The notes under the pieces were generated by a model, which was given only the letters and a program-made list of their open reading frames with translations, was not told the origin of the DNA and did no database searches. A DNA stretch of 64,000 bases from an uncultured Halomonas sp. (GTDB taxonomy: Bacteria; Pseudomonadota; Gammaproteobacteria; Pseudomonadales; Halomonadaceae), in the NCBI RefSeq assembly GCF_946887195.1, contig NZ_CAMPKE010000002.1, forward strand, positions 124,001-188,000, in the 5' to 3' direction. Shown here piece by piece: positions 42,366 through 52,402 of this stretch (its first letter is position 1; each line of letters starts with the position of its first letter). The position numbers and the translations under genes are program-made.

Positions 42366-44222
42366 TCAGGGCTCATAGAACTGCCGCAGCGCTTCCATCG
42401 CTTCGAATACGGCTGGCGAGAACGTCGATGCCAGCGGATCCAGTTGCGGGTCGACCACCCTCCAACTGCCCGTGCCGTCGATCACCGTGATGCGGTCGTC
42501 CTCGATAATGCCATAGTCCACATAGCTACTCGATATGACCCAGTCGCGATCCAGCGCGGGATCGAGCATGTCATGCCCCTGGCTGTAGTCGTCGATCGGG
42601 TTGGTGCAACCCAGCACATGCGTCATCAGGGTCGGCACGACCCCCAGGTGGCTGGTGGTGCCGGTGTGCTCGCCCGCCGGTATGCCCGGGCCGCTGATGA
42701 TCATCGGCACCTGGGTCTGCGGCGCGGCGAAATTGCTGTTGTGGCCCCAGTAGTTGCGGCCGAAGTCGTTGAAGGATTGGCCATGATCGCCGGTAACCAC
42801 CAGCACGGTATTCTCCCACTCGCCATGCGCTTTCAGATCCTCGATGACACGACCGATCAGCTTGTCGTCGTAATGCACGGCGTTGCGATGCAGATTGCGA
42901 TACGGCGTCGGGTCGGTATCCGGGCCGAGCGCGAGATAATCCATCGACTCGGCGGCGGGCTGAAACGGTGCATCCGCTTGCGGCGGTACGCTATAGCCAT
43001 GCGGTGCATCGTAAAACAGGAGGCCGAACCAGGGGTCACTTGGCGATTGCCGGCGATGTCTGGCTTGCCAGGCGAGCCAATCCTCGGTCATGTCACGGTC
43101 GCGCGCGGCGGGCGTATCGCCCCCGGAGGTCAGACGCAGATCGGGAATCGAGGCGAAGATCGTCCGATCGAAGCCGACGCTATCCAGGCTTGCGGCGGAG
43201 AAAATACCCATGTCGTAGCCCTGTTGCTGCATTTCGGTGATCAACAGGGACGGCGTCTGGGTATTGTTGAGCAGATGGTAATAATTGCCGGTCAAGCCGT
43301 AGAACAGGCTCATCATCCCGGTGCGGGTGCTGTTGCCGCCACTGTAGTGGTCGCGGAAGATACGACCCTGCTCGGCGAGCGCGGCATGCATCTCGGGCGT
43401 GACGCGCGGGCCATATTCGTCCTGGCGCCAGGAGTCGATGACGATGAACAGCACGTTGGGCGGATTGTCGCCTGGCGTGCAGGTAAGCGGCGCCTTCGGC
43501 CAATTGAGACTATCGGCCTCGCCGCTCGCGATGCCGGCGCGTTCGGCACGCGCCGCGCGCGGGTCCAGCCAGCCATGCTCCTTCATGAAATCCTTGGCCG
43601 TGGCCGGGAACAGCAAGGGGAAAATGCCGACCTGCTGGGTGACGCTGGTTCGATAGCGCGCATCGGCGACGATGTGAATGGCGTGGCTGGCGATCATCAT
43701 CAGCAGCAACGCCGTGGCGATGCGCCATACCGGCAGCCGCCAGGCCCGGCGCGAGGCGAGCAGACGCCAGGCGAGCCACGACTCCAGCAGCAGCAGCCCG
43801 AGGGCGATGCCCGCCACGCTGAGCCAGGTGGACAGACTGAAACTGAAGATCTCGCCGTTCTTGTCGTTCAGGAACAGCGCCACCATGAACTGATTGATGT
43901 GAAAGCGGTACTGGGCATAGACGCCGGTGTCCAGCAGCAATACCCACAAGGCCGCCGTGGCCAGCAGTGCGGCGGGAAGCCAGAGTATCCGGCGTGGCAG
44001 CAGCAGTGACAACAGCCCCAGCGGGAGCCAGGCGAGCAGCACCAGCAGGCCGAAATGGCCGACCCACGTCAGGATCAGGTAGCTGATTCCCAGTGGGTCG
44101 CTGGGTGTTTCCAGATAGGGAACGTAGCGCAGGGCGATGGCCCAGACCAGCAACAGGTTGGCCAGTGCAAAAACCAGGCTGGCGCGAAGGCGCTGACGAA
44201 GTGGTGAAATCGAATCATCCAT
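42366..44222 (-). CDS. Inner-membrane sulfatase-fold protein, PbgA/YejM-like
   Basis: Predicted 618-residue protein with five N-terminal membrane helices and a periplasmic sulfatase-like domain, the plan of E. coli PbgA/YejM (LapC), which regulates LPS synthesis through LapB and LpxC. The visible features are MDDSISPLRQRLRASLVFAL, HINQFMVALFLNDKNGEIFSF in the membrane part, NVLFIVIDSWRQDEYGP, YSGGNSTRTGMMSLFYGL, LVVTGDHGQSFND and GHNSNFAAPQTQVPMII. In YejM the domain is not an active sulfatase; catalytic competence here is open. The start (44222) has a weak ribosome binding site; an ATG at 44264 would overlap the kinase gene. Confidence 0.87.
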   Translation of the reverse strand: MDDSISPLRQRLRASLVFALANLLLVWAIALRYVPYLETPSDPLGISYLILTWVGHFGLLVLLAWLPLGLLSLLLPRRILWLPAALLATAALWVLLLDTGVYAQYRFHINQFMVALFLNDKNGEIFSFSLSTWLSVAGIALGLLLLESWLAWRLLASRRAWRLPVWRIATALLLMMIASHAIHIVADARYRTSVTQQVGIFPLLFPATAKDFMKEHGWLDPRAARAERAGIASGEADSLNWPKAPLTCTPGDNPPNVLFIVIDSWRQDEYGPRVTPEMHAALAEQGRIFRDHYSGGNSTRTGMMSLFYGLTGNYYHLLNNTQTPSLLITEMQQQGYDMGIFSAASLDSVGFDRTIFASIPDLRLTSGGDTPAARDRDMTEDWLAWQARHRRQSPSDPWFGLLFYDAPHGYSVPPQADAPFQPAAESMDYLALGPDTDPTPYRNLHRNAVHYDDKLIGRVIEDLKAHGEWENTVLVVTGDHGQSFNDFGRNYWGHNSNFAAPQTQVPMIISGPGIPAGEHTGTTSHLGVVPTLMTHVLGCTNPIDDYSQGHDMLDPALDRDWVISSSYVDYGIIEDDRITVIDGTGSWRVVDPQLDPLASTFSPAVFEAMEALRQFYEP

Positions 44223-44227
44223 GCGAG

Positions 44228-44980
44228 TTACGAAGCCGAAGTGGGAGAATGGTAACCGTGGCATACCTGCTGCAATAGCGTCTTTCCGCGATCCGGCGCG
44301 AAGCGCTCCAGCGAACGCTCGAGGCGCTGTAGGTTGGCCTCGCGCCAACGGCCGGGCCTGCGTAACCGGCAACGGTCGAGATCGATTAGCCAGACGCGCT
44401 CATCCGGCGTGATGAGCAGGTTGCGCGCATTCAAGTCGACATGGTCGAGGTGTGCGTCGTGAAAGCGGCGAATCGTCGCGCCGACCCGTGTCAGTAACGC
44501 AGCGTCGATGTCGGGTAGGCAGTCAGCCAACGCCCGAGCGGCGGGCAGGCGCACGGTGAGCAGCGCCGCCGCATAGCTCGCGCCATGCCGTCGCACGTGA
44601 GCGGCCACCGGGGTGGGCACCGGCAAGCCGCGTGCATGCAGCTCGGCGGTCAGGCGCAGCTCGCGAAAGCCGCGCGTGCGTTCGAGGCCGGTCCAGACGT
44701 AGCGCGATTCGCTCACTCGGGCCGCCAGCCCGCCACGGCGATAGGATCGCAGCACCCACTGCTGGCCAGCGAAGCCCAACAGGCCGGCATCGACGAACAG
44801 GCTGGCGCCGCGCCCCGGCGCCTCGCCGGTCAGTGCATCGCTATCGCGCCAGAACGCTTTGGTGAACCAGGCGGGGTCGGGTCTGGCCGGGGCGATTTGT
44901 GGCGCGAGCGCCGCGTCACATAGAATGCCCTCATCGGTTAGAATGAAATCCTTTCCCATCTGGAATGTTGCCAACCGCAT
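44228..44980 (-). CDS. 3-deoxy-D-manno-octulosonic acid kinase (KdkA/WaaP-like)
   Basis: Predicted LPS core kinase of 250 residues that phosphorylates Kdo or heptose. The eukaryotic-kinase-like catalytic loop is HLDHVDLNARNLLI, with the metal aspartate in VWLIDLDRCRLR; ESRYVWTGLERTRGFRELRL resembles KdkA. The ATG at 44980 has GAGGA six bases upstream. This start codon overlaps that of the divergent GT9 gene on the other strand (shared CATG), leaving no intergenic space. Confidence 0.85.
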   Translation of the reverse strand: MRLATFQMGKDFILTDEGILCDAALAPQIAPARPDPAWFTKAFWRDSDALTGEAPGRGASLFVDAGLLGFAGQQWVLRSYRRGGLAARVSESRYVWTGLERTRGFRELRLTAELHARGLPVPTPVAAHVRRHGASYAAALLTVRLPAARALADCLPDIDAALLTRVGATIRRFHDAHLDHVDLNARNLLITPDERVWLIDLDRCRLRRPGRWREANLQRLERSLERFAPDRGKTLLQQVCHGYHSPTSAS

Positions 44981-46073
44981 GAAGCATCCTCTGCCTGTCC
45001 GTCCCGCGCATCTTTGCGTGCTGCGACTCTCCGCGCTGGGCGATGTCTGCAACCTGGTACCCACCGTACGGGCCTTGCAGCGCCAGTGGCCAGGGGTCCG
45101 CATCACCTGGATCATCGGTAAGGCGGAGCATAGTCTACTTTCCGGTTTGTCCGGGGTCGAGTTCGTGATCTACGACAAGGCCAGCGGCCTGGCTGGCATG
45201 CGCAGGATCTGGCGGCAGCTTGCCGACACCCGCTTCGATGCATTGCTGCACATGCAGCAGGCGCTGCGTGCCAGCGCGCTCTCGCTGGGTCTCAAGGCCA
45301 ACGTGCGGGTGGGCTACGACAAGGCCCGCGCCAAGGATTGGCAGCACTGGTTCACCCACCGCCAACTCGCGGCGCACCCGCGCGCGCACGTGCTCGAATC
45401 GTTCATGGACTTCGCGCGCCTGCTGGGCGTCACGGATACCGCGCTCGAGTGGAATCTGCCGGTGCCGGACGCCGCCCACAGCGAGGCCAGGCGGCTGACC
45501 GGCGATACGCCCTATGCCCTGATCAGCCCGTGCGCCAATCCGCGTCTGCGCAATTTCCGCAACTGGTCGGCCGAAGGCTACGCGACGCTGATCGAGCATT
45601 TATGGAATCAGCACGGGCTGAAGACACTGCTCAGCGGTGGCGGCAGCACTCAGGAGCGTGAAATGGGCGAGCGCATTCGCGCCCTGGCCGCGCCGGAATC
45701 GGTCATCGACGCCATCGGCAACACCTCGCTCAAGGGGCTGCTGGCACTGATCGCGCGGGCACGCGTGGTGATCGCTCCCGATTCGGGGCCGGTGCACATG
45801 GCCAATGCGCTGGGCACGCCGACGGTGGGACTCTACGCGACGACCAATCCCGACCGCGCGGCGCCCTACTGCTGGCGCGAGTATGTCGTCGACCGCTACC
45901 CGGAGGCGGTGCGCAACTACCTGCACAAGAGCCTTGCCGAGGTTCCCTGGGGCCAGCGCGTGCGCCACCCGGACGCGATGACGCTGATCCGCGCCGACGA
46001 CGTCATTGCGCGCATCGATGCCTTGCTGGCCCGCCCTTCTTCCGACGATATCGCACTCGGAGCCGCGCCATGA
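44979..46073 (+). CDS. Glycosyltransferase family 9 heptosyltransferase (WaaC/WaaQ type)
   Basis: Adds a heptose to the LPS inner core, probably heptosyltransferase I or III. Predicted 364 residues. [20 protein letters not shown] at the N-terminus, [32 protein letters not shown], and [21 protein letters not shown] are GT9 hallmarks. The other heptosyltransferase in the window is the WaaF-type protein, so this one may be WaaC. The start at 44979 has no clear ribosome binding site and touches the divergent kinase start; an ATG at 44943 is possible. It overlaps hldE by four bases. Confidence 0.88.
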   Translation: MKHPLPVRPAHLCVLRLSALGDVCNLVPTVRALQRQWPGVRITWIIGKAEHSLLSGLSGVEFVIYDKASGLAGMRRIWRQLADTRFDALLHMQQALRASALSLGLKANVRVGYDKARAKDWQHWFTHRQLAAHPRAHVLESFMDFARLLGVTDTALEWNLPVPDAAHSEARRLTGDTPYALISPCANPRLRNFRNWSAEGYATLIEHLWNQHGLKTLLSGGGSTQEREMGERIRALAAPESVIDAIGNTSLKGLLALIARARVVIAPDSGPVHMANALGTPTVGLYATTNPDRAAPYCWREYVVDRYPEAVRNYLHKSLAEVPWGQRVRHPDAMTLIRADDVIARIDALLARPSSDDIALGAAP

Positions 46074-47500
46074 AGCTTGATCTTACCGCCCTGGAACGCG
46101 CCCGCCTGCTGGTGGTGGGCGATGTCATGCTCGATCGCTACTGGCATGGCGGGACCTGGCGCATCTCGCCCGAGGCGCCGGTGCCGGTGGTACGCGTCGG
46201 CGAGACCGAGGACCGCCCCGGCGGCGCCGCCAACGTGGCATTGAACATCGCCTCGCTGGGCGGTCACGCGGCGCTGGCCGGCGTGGTCGGCGACGACACC
46301 AATGCCGACCTGCTAGAGACTCGCCTGGAAAACTCAGAAGTTAGCGCTCACTTTCAACGCAGTCCTCTGGTGCCAACGATTACCAAGCTGAGGGTGATGA
46401 GCCGCAACCAGCAGTTGATCCGCCTCGATTTCGAGGAGGGACTCGATGAGGTCGACACCCGGGACCTGCTCGCACGTGTCGAAGCCGCGCTACCCGACAC
46501 CGACCTGGTGATCCTCTCGGATTACGGCAAGGGCACGCTCAATCGGGTCGAAGAGCTGATCGTTACCATCCGCGCCACGGGCAAGCGCGTGCTGGTCGAC
46601 CCCAAGGGCCGCGATTTCAGCCGCTATCGCGGCGCCAGCGTGATCACGCCCAACATCAGCGAATTCGAGACCGTGGTCGGACCGTGCCGCGACGATGCCG
46701 AGCTCGCCGCAAAAGGCCAGCGGCTGCGCGCCGAACTGGAACTCGAAGCGCTGCTGATCACCCGCAGCGAGAAAGGCATGACGCTGATCCGTGAAGGCCA
46801 CGCGCCGTTGCACCTGCCGACCCATGCCCGCGAGGTGTTCGATGTCACCGGCGCCGGCGATACGGTGATCGGCGTGCTTGGGCTGGCGCTGGCCGCCGGC
46901 CATGGCCTCCCCGAGTCGATGGCCCTGGCCAACCTGGCGGCCGGGTTGGTGGTCGCCAAGCCCGGTACCGCAACGCTCTCGATCGCCGAGCTCTACACCG
47001 CACTGCATGGCGACAAGCTCGCCGAGTTCGGGATGATCGACGAGCCGGGGCTGATCGACGCCGTGCGTGCGGCGCAGGCGCGCGGCGAGCGGGTGGTCAT
47101 GACCAATGGCTGCTTCGATATTCTGCATGCCGGCCACGTCGCCTATCTCGAGCAGGCGCGCCGTCTCGGTGACCGCCTGATCGTGGCGGTCAACGACGAC
47201 GCCTCGATCGCTCGCCTGAAGGGACCGCGCCGCCCAATCAACCCACTGACGCGTCGCATGCAGGTGCTTGCCGGACTGGGCGCGGTGGATTGGGTGGTGC
47301 CGTTCGCCGAGGATACCCCGGCGCGGTTGATCGAGGCGGTGTTGCCCGATGTGCTGGTCAAGGGCGGCGATTACCGGCCCGAGGAGATCGCCGGCGGCGA
47401 GGCGGTGACCGCCAATGGCGGCGAGGTCAAGGTACTGGGCTTCGAGGATGGCGTTTCCACCACCGCGATGATCGCCACCATTCTCGACCGTGAGCGCTGA
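46070..47500 (+). CDS. hldE: Bifunctional heptose 7-phosphate kinase / heptose 1-phosphate adenylyltransferase
   Basis: Makes ADP-D,D-heptose from heptose 7-phosphate together with GmhB. The 476 residues are the full fusion: a ribokinase-like N-terminal domain (about 1-320; [37 protein letters not shown]) and a nucleotidyltransferase C-terminal domain (about 342-476; [19 protein letters not shown] with the HxGH signature, and [14 protein letters not shown]). The start overlaps the GT9 gene (ATGA), and the waaA start lies inside its end. The other pathway genes here are gmhB and hldD. Confidence 0.96.
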   Translation: MKLDLTALERARLLVVGDVMLDRYWHGGTWRISPEAPVPVVRVGETEDRPGGAANVALNIASLGGHAALAGVVGDDTNADLLETRLENSEVSAHFQRSPLVPTITKLRVMSRNQQLIRLDFEEGLDEVDTRDLLARVEAALPDTDLVILSDYGKGTLNRVEELIVTIRATGKRVLVDPKGRDFSRYRGASVITPNISEFETVVGPCRDDAELAAKGQRLRAELELEALLITRSEKGMTLIREGHAPLHLPTHAREVFDVTGAGDTVIGVLGLALAAGHGLPESMALANLAAGLVVAKPGTATLSIAELYTALHGDKLAEFGMIDEPGLIDAVRAAQARGERVVMTNGCFDILHAGHVAYLEQARRLGDRLIVAVNDDASIARLKGPRRPINPLTRRMQVLAGLGAVDWVVPFAEDTPARLIEAVLPDVLVKGGDYRPEEIAGGEAVTANGGEVKVLGFEDGVSTTAMIATILDRER

Positions 47501-48827
47501 GGTGCGCGGGAGCGCGGGAGCGCTTCACGGTTGGCCTCGCTGGCTCTACAGTGCGGCGCTCTACGGCTTGGCGCCGCTGATCTGGTGGCGTGTCTGGCGT
47601 GAGAGCCTGCCCTCCCGTTCGCGCCGCGAGCGGCTGGGTCTGATCGATGCCGGTCCTCACGAGCAGCCGGTGATCTGGCTGCATGCCGCCTCGGTCGGCG
47701 AAGTGCTGGCCGCCGGGCCGTTGATCGATGCGCTGTGCAGCCGCTACCCGAATCATCGCCTGGCCATCACGACGATGACCGCAACCGGTGCCGAGCGTGT
47801 CGGGGTGCTGGCGAAAAAGCGCCTTGATTCGGGGGCTGTGGGCGAAGTGAGTCATTACTTCGTTCCGCTGGATTTTCCGGGCGCCGCGCGGCGTTTCGCC
47901 ACCTCTCTGCGTCCATCGCTGGCAATCTTCTTCGAGACCGAGCTATGGCCCAATCTGCTGCATGCCTGTCACCGGAGAAACATACCGCTAGCGGTGGTCA
48001 ATGGCCGGCTGTCGGCCAAGGCCATGCGCGACTACCGGCGCATCGGTGCGCTGATGGCGGGCGCGCTAGGCAACGTCGATTGGCTGGCCGCCAAGTCGGC
48101 GCAGGATGCCGAACGCTTCCGCCAGCTCGGCATGGCGGATGAGCGTATTACCATCGTGGGCTCGCTTAAATTCGATATTCGCCTCGATGACAGGCTCAAC
48201 GCGGATAGTGGGCGCTTACGAACCGTCATCGGCGACCGGCTGATATGGGTTGCCGGATCGACCCATCCCGGCGAGGACGAGCAGGTCCTGGCGGCCCATC
48301 GCTTGCTGCGCCAGCGCCACCCCTCCGCCTTGCTGATTCTGGTGCCACGCCATCCGGCGCGCTTCGACGAGGTCGCCGCCTTGTGCCAACGAGACGGCGA
48401 GCGTGTGGCACGGCGCTCGAAGGGCGAGCCGGTCGAGACCGACACGACGGTCTACCTCGGCGATACCATGGGTGAGCTGCTGGCGCTGTATGGCGCTGCC
48501 GACGCGGCGTTCGTCGGCGGCAGCCTGGTGCCGATCGGCGGGCACAACCTGCTCGAGCCGGCCGCGCTGGGTGTGCCGGTACTGAGTGGTCCCGAGCTCG
48601 CCAATTTCAGCGACGTGGCCGAGACGTTGCGCGAGACCGCTGCGCTGATCGAGGTGGCCGATGGCACATCGCTCGGCGAAGCGCTGATCGCCCTGCTCGA
48701 CGACCCCGCCGAGCGCCAGCGCCGGGCCTCTGCCGGTCGCGCGGCGATCGAAGCCAATCGCGGTGCGCTCACGCGCACCCTCGAGGGTCTCGAACGGTTG
48801 CTGCCTGCGCCGGCTTGGCCAGGCTAG
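47490..48827 (+). CDS. waaA: 3-deoxy-D-manno-octulosonic acid transferase (Kdo transferase)
   Basis: Inner-membrane-associated GT30 enzyme that joins Kdo to lipid A precursor. GTG start at 47490; 445 residues, about 20 longer than E. coli at the N-terminus. Family motifs: [75 protein letters not shown] and [19 protein letters not shown]. It overlaps hldE by eleven bases. Its stop codon shares CTAG with the stop of the convergent rpiA. Confidence 0.96.
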   Translation: MSAEVRGSAGALHGWPRWLYSAALYGLAPLIWWRVWRESLPSRSRRERLGLIDAGPHEQPVIWLHAASVGEVLAAGPLIDALCSRYPNHRLAITTMTATGAERVGVLAKKRLDSGAVGEVSHYFVPLDFPGAARRFATSLRPSLAIFFETELWPNLLHACHRRNIPLAVVNGRLSAKAMRDYRRIGALMAGALGNVDWLAAKSAQDAERFRQLGMADERITIVGSLKFDIRLDDRLNADSGRLRTVIGDRLIWVAGSTHPGEDEQVLAAHRLLRQRHPSALLILVPRHPARFDEVAALCQRDGERVARRSKGEPVETDTTVYLGDTMGELLALYGAADAAFVGGSLVPIGGHNLLEPAALGVPVLSGPELANFSDVAETLRETAALIEVADGTSLGEALIALLDDPAERQRRASAGRAAIEANRGALTRTLEGLERLLPAPAWPG

Positions 48828-49495
48828 CGCGTGAGGCGTTCGACGCCGTTTGCGTGGCCCAGCAACAGCACATCGGCGCCGCGCGCGGCGAACAGTCCGT
48901 TGGTCACCACGCCGACGATATTATTGAGCTCGGCCTCGATGCGCCGAGGCTCCTCGATCAAAAACTCGTAGCCGTCGAGAATCTGGTTGCCGTTATCGGT
49001 GATGACACCCTCGCGGTAGACCGGCGTGATGCCCATTTTCACCAGCTCGCGGGCGACGTACGAGCGCGCCATGGGGATCACCTCGATGGGTAGCGGGAAG
49101 CCGCCCAGCACGGCGACGCGCTTCGAGGCATCGGCGATGCAGATGAAGCGTTCGGCACAGGCGGCGACGATCTTCTCGCGGGTCAGCGCCGCACCGCCGC
49201 CCTTGATCATCTCCAGGCTCGCGTTGATCTCATCCGCGCCATCGACATAGACCGGCACGGCGCCGACATGATTGAGCTCGAAAACGTCGATACCATGGCT
49301 TTTCAGGCGTTCGGCGGTGGCTTGGGAGCTGGCCACCGCACCGCGGAAATCATGGCGCAGTCCGGCTAGCAGATCGATGAAATGGTTGGCCGTCGAGCCG
49401 GTTCCCACGCCGATCACGCTATCGGCGGCGAGCAGTGGGCGGATTTCATCGATGGCCGCGGCGGCGACCGCACGCTTGAGCTGGTCCTGATTCAT
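48824..49495 (-). CDS. rpiA: Ribose-5-phosphate isomerase A
   Basis: Interconverts ribose 5-phosphate and ribulose 5-phosphate in the pentose-phosphate pathway. The start at 49495 ([16 protein letters not shown]) gives 223 residues. The phosphate and catalytic motifs are [35 protein letters not shown] and [16 protein letters not shown]. It is divergent from ilvA, a pairing common in gammaproteobacteria, with 156 bases between. An in-frame ATG at 49507 would add four residues. Confidence 0.96.
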   Translation of the reverse strand: MNQDQLKRAVAAAAIDEIRPLLAADSVIGVGTGSTANHFIDLLAGLRHDFRGAVASSQATAERLKSHGIDVFELNHVGAVPVYVDGADEINASLEMIKGGGAALTREKIVAACAERFICIADASKRVAVLGGFPLPIEVIPMARSYVARELVKMGITPVYREGVITDNGNQILDGYEFLIEEPRRIEAELNNIVGVVTNGLFAARGADVLLLGHANGVERLTR

Positions 49496-49651
49496 GAGAA
49501 GACTCATTGGAAAATGGCAAGGAGGGCCATTATAGGTGACCACGCGAGCACTGTGCATGATGCTGGACGCCGTATCATGCCCTCTGATACCAATAGGGGT
49601 TGCCCTACCCCGGCATTACCTCTTGCCCCGCGCAATTCTCAGGACATCACG

Positions 49652-51166
49652 ATGCTCGAAGATATCGTCAAGAAGATCCTCCAGGCCCGCGTTTACGAAG
49701 CGGCACTGGAGACCCCCATTTCTCCGGCCCCGTTTCTGTCCCGGCGGCTCGGCAACCAGATCCTGATCAAGCGCGAAGACCTGCAGCCGGTCTACTCCTT
49801 CAAGATTCGCGGCGCCTACAACAAGCTGGCCCAGCTCGACGAGGCGCAGAAGGCCAAGGGCGTGATCGCCGCCTCGGCGGGCAACCACGCGCAGGGCCTG
49901 GCCATGGCGGCCAGGCAGTTGGGCGTCAAGGCGGTGATCGTGATGCCGCGCATCACGCCGGAGATCAAGGTTCAGGCGGTGCGCGCGCGCGGCGCTAAGG
50001 TAGTGCTGCGCGGTGACGCCTTCAGCGAGGCGCAGGTACATGCCATGGAGCTCATCGCGGAACATGGCTATACCTACATTCCGCCGTTCGACGATATCGA
50101 TGTGATCGCCGGCCAGGGCACCGTGGGCATGGAAATCCTGCATCAGCATGCCGGGCGTCTCGATGCGATCTTCGTACCGGTGGGCGGCGGTGGGCTGATT
50201 GCCGGTGTGGCGGCCTATATCAAGTACTTGCGTCCCGAGATCAAGGTGATCGGTGTCGAAGCCGAAGACAGCGCCTGTCTCAAGGCGGCCCTCGAGGCCG
50301 GCGAGCGTGTGACGCTCGACCAGGTGGGCGTGTTCGCCGAAGGCGTGGCGGTGGCGCAGATTGGCGAGGCGCCCTTCGCGATCGTGCGCGACCTGATCGA
50401 TGGCGTGATCACCGTCAATACCGATGAGATGTGCGCGGCGGTCAAGGATACCTTCGAGGATACCCGTGCGGTGGCCGAGACCTCGGGGGCGCTGGCCCTG
50501 GCCGGCCTCAAGAAGTATATCCAGCAGACCGGCGCCGAAGGCGAGACGCTGCTGTGCATCAACTCCGGGGCCAACACCAACTTCGATCGCCTTCAGCACA
50601 TCGCCGAGCGCACCGAACTCGGCGAACAGCGCGAGGCGATCCTGGCAGTGACGATTCCCGAACGTCCGGGCAGCTTCAAGAAGTTCTGCAAGACCATCGG
50701 CAAGCGCATGGTCACCGAGTTCAACTACCGCTACGCCGATCCGGAGAATGCGCATATCTTCGTTGGTGTGCAGGTCAAGCCCGGCGGCGAGGACCGTATC
50801 GAGATGATTCGCAAATTGCGCGAGACCGACTACCCGGTCGAGGATCTCACCGACAACGAATTGGCCAAGCTGCATATTCGCCACCTGGGTGGCGGACGGC
50901 CCAAGCAGCATTTCGACGAGGAGGTCTATCGCTTCGAGTTTCCCGAGCGCCCCGGAGCGTTGATGAATTTCCTGACCCACCTGCCGGCGAACTGGAACAT
51001 TTCCCTGTTTCACTATCGTAACCATGGCGCGGCCTATGGTCGGGTGCTGGTGGGCATGCAGGTTCCCAATGGCGATCGCAGCCATGTCGAAGAGCATTTC
51101 GAGAAGATCGGCTATCGGTTCTGGAAGGAGACCGATAATGCGGCGTATCGGCTGTTCATGGCCTGA
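49652..51166 (+). CDS. ilvA: Threonine ammonia-lyase, biosynthetic (IlvA)
   Basis: PLP enzyme that converts threonine to 2-oxobutanoate, the first step of isoleucine synthesis, with allosteric control by isoleucine. Predicted 504 residues from the ATG at 49652 (AGGA seven bases upstream). The PLP lysine is in VYSFKIRGAYNK; SAGNHAQGLAMAARQLG and PVGGGGLIAGVAAY are typical. Two C-terminal ACT-like domains (about 325-504: LAVTIPERPGSFKKFC and FEFPERPGALMNFLTHL) mark the biosynthetic rather than the catabolic enzyme. Confidence 0.97.
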   Translation: MLEDIVKKILQARVYEAALETPISPAPFLSRRLGNQILIKREDLQPVYSFKIRGAYNKLAQLDEAQKAKGVIAASAGNHAQGLAMAARQLGVKAVIVMPRITPEIKVQAVRARGAKVVLRGDAFSEAQVHAMELIAEHGYTYIPPFDDIDVIAGQGTVGMEILHQHAGRLDAIFVPVGGGGLIAGVAAYIKYLRPEIKVIGVEAEDSACLKAALEAGERVTLDQVGVFAEGVAVAQIGEAPFAIVRDLIDGVITVNTDEMCAAVKDTFEDTRAVAETSGALALAGLKKYIQQTGAEGETLLCINSGANTNFDRLQHIAERTELGEQREAILAVTIPERPGSFKKFCKTIGKRMVTEFNYRYADPENAHIFVGVQVKPGGEDRIEMIRKLRETDYPVEDLTDNELAKLHIRHLGGGRPKQHFDEEVYRFEFPERPGALMNFLTHLPANWNISLFHYRNHGAAYGRVLVGMQVPNGDRSHVEEHFEKIGYRFWKETDNAAYRLFMA

Positions 51167-51342
51167 TTTGTCAATTTGAGTAACGGAACGTTAAGTATGT
51201 GTTCGCTAACTCGCCAGGCACCAGCCAATCAGGGCTGGCGTTGAATCGTTTACGAAGTGAGCTATTGTCATTACTTTTCCGTAGGCCTATAGTCGTGGCG
51301 TCGCTTGGGTGGCGATATAACGATCTTTCCGCGGAGTTGGTA

Positions 51343-51438
51343 ATGAAACGCAAGCCCGATCTGGTCATGGCTCTGGTGCTGATTTTCGGCATCGGTGTGG
51401 TCGCAACCGGCTACGCGCAAACGCTGGCCGGTACCTGA
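51343..51438 (+). CDS. Tiny predicted membrane protein (31 residues)
   Basis: A short open frame starting MKRKPDLVMALVLIFGIG and ending ATGYAQTLAGT, with a GGAG six bases upstream of the ATG. One hydrophobic helix (about 7-23) follows a positively charged start, so an inner-membrane single-pass protein is likely. It is followed by a strong terminator, which supports a real transcript. I know of no function, and it could be a chance frame. Confidence 0.5.
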   Translation: MKRKPDLVMALVLIFGIGVVATGYAQTLAGT

Positions 51439-51501
51439 GATACGAGCGTATCTTCATGGTGGATCACCTCGAATTACGCCATGATCCCGAATTCGATCGA
51501 A

Positions 51502-51535
51502 CCGGCAGATAGCTTCCACTATCTGCCGGTTTTTT
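51502..51535 (+). terminator. Strong rho-independent terminator
   Basis: Eleven-base-pair perfect stem CCGGCAGATAG / CTATCTGCCGG, six-base loop, then six T residues (51530-51535). It ends the ilvA/small-ORF side and also separates it from the convergent fau gene. Confidence 0.9.
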
Positions 51536-51557
51536 CATTGGTGGGTCGTTGCCGGTG

Positions 51558-52184
51558 TCAGTTACTTCGCCATGGGCGAACGACTCGGGCATCGCTGACG
51601 ATGGCATCGAGCGGTACATCCCAGGAGGCCACCGGTAGGCGCTCGACACGCTGACACTCATGAGCGATGCCGATCAGTCGCGGCCGCGGCCCTCCATGGC
51701 GTGAAAACGCGAAGCTGCGATCGTAGAAGCCACCGCCCATGCCCATGCGATTGCCCCGATCGTCGAAGCCGACCAGTGGCAGTAGCACCAGATCCAGTGC
51801 CCAGGGCGGCAAGCGCCGGGCGCGATGCGCGCCGTGCCGGGTCTGTGGCTCGTGAATGCCGAAACGGTTGGCGACCATTGGCGTACCGGCATGGTAATGC
51901 ACGAACCATAGCCGATTGTCGGAAAGCGGGCGCAGCACCGGCAAGTACGCCTTGGCGCCGCGTCGATGCAGCCAGGCGAGCAGCGGTGTAACGTCGATCT
52001 CGCCATCGTTGGGTAGGTAAAGCGCCACACGCCGTGCACGGCGCACTTCCGGCAGGCCACGTAGCCGACGGCACAGAGCCTGGGCGGCATGGCGTCGCTC
52101 GCGCGGCGTCAACGCACGGCGGCAGCGTCGCAACTCGCGGCGCAGGGCCTTTCGCTGGTCGTGAAGCAACAGGGAATCGGACAA
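51558..52184 (-). CDS. fau: 5-formyltetrahydrofolate cyclo-ligase
   Basis: ATP-dependent conversion of 5-formyl-THF to 5,10-methenyl-THF. The 208 residues contain the N-terminal basic helix (RKALRRELRRCRRAL), VALYLPNDGEIDVTPLL and the signature LVGFDDRGNRMGMGGGFYDR (in parts: VGFDDRGNRMGMGGGFYDR). It lies downstream of the 6S RNA gene on the same strand, the ssrS-ygfA arrangement of E. coli, so 6S RNA is probably processed from a transcript that may extend into fau. Also called ygfA. Confidence 0.93.
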   Translation of the reverse strand: MSDSLLLHDQRKALRRELRRCRRALTPRERRHAAQALCRRLRGLPEVRRARRVALYLPNDGEIDVTPLLAWLHRRGAKAYLPVLRPLSDNRLWFVHYHAGTPMVANRFGIHEPQTRHGAHRARRLPPWALDLVLLPLVGFDDRGNRMGMGGGFYDRSFAFSRHGGPRPRLIGIAHECQRVERLPVASWDVPLDAIVSDARVVRPWRSN

Positions 52185-52211
52185 GGCGATAACATCACGC
52201 GGCGGGATAAA

Positions 52212-52399
52212 TGGGTTCCCCAGAATGCCGCTGTCGTTCTGGCCCTTGAACCCACTGGTTCAAGGTGGGTGGCCGCAGACAAACCGTCAGGCTTTCCGTC
52301 GCACGGACATGCACACGGGTCTGTCTAGCAAATGGCCCCCTGGGTACTGCTCATAGGCTCGAGGGACGTCAACGACTGGCGTACACCCCAGGGAACGAT
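52212..52399 (-). ncRNA. ssrS: 6S RNA
   Basis: Regulatory RNA of about 188 bases that mimics an open promoter and sequesters sigma70 RNA polymerase. On the minus strand, CACCTTGAACCAGTGGGTTC followed by AAGGG, then ACAGCGGCATTCTGGGGAAC (52229-52215 region), closely matches the 3' half of E. coli 6S RNA, and the 5' part with GTCCCTCGAGCC matches its 5' half. The ends pair: GTTCCC (52396-52391) with GGGAAC (52220-52215). Location between zapA and fau is the conserved one. Ends are accurate to a few bases. Confidence 0.92.
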
Positions 52400-52402
52400 T
52401 TC

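Noticed and set aside
49616..51097. Minus-strand open frame of nearly 500 codons opposite ilvA
   Set aside because: IlvA on the plus strand is unambiguous; the antisense frame shows no domain and is typical for high-GC DNA.
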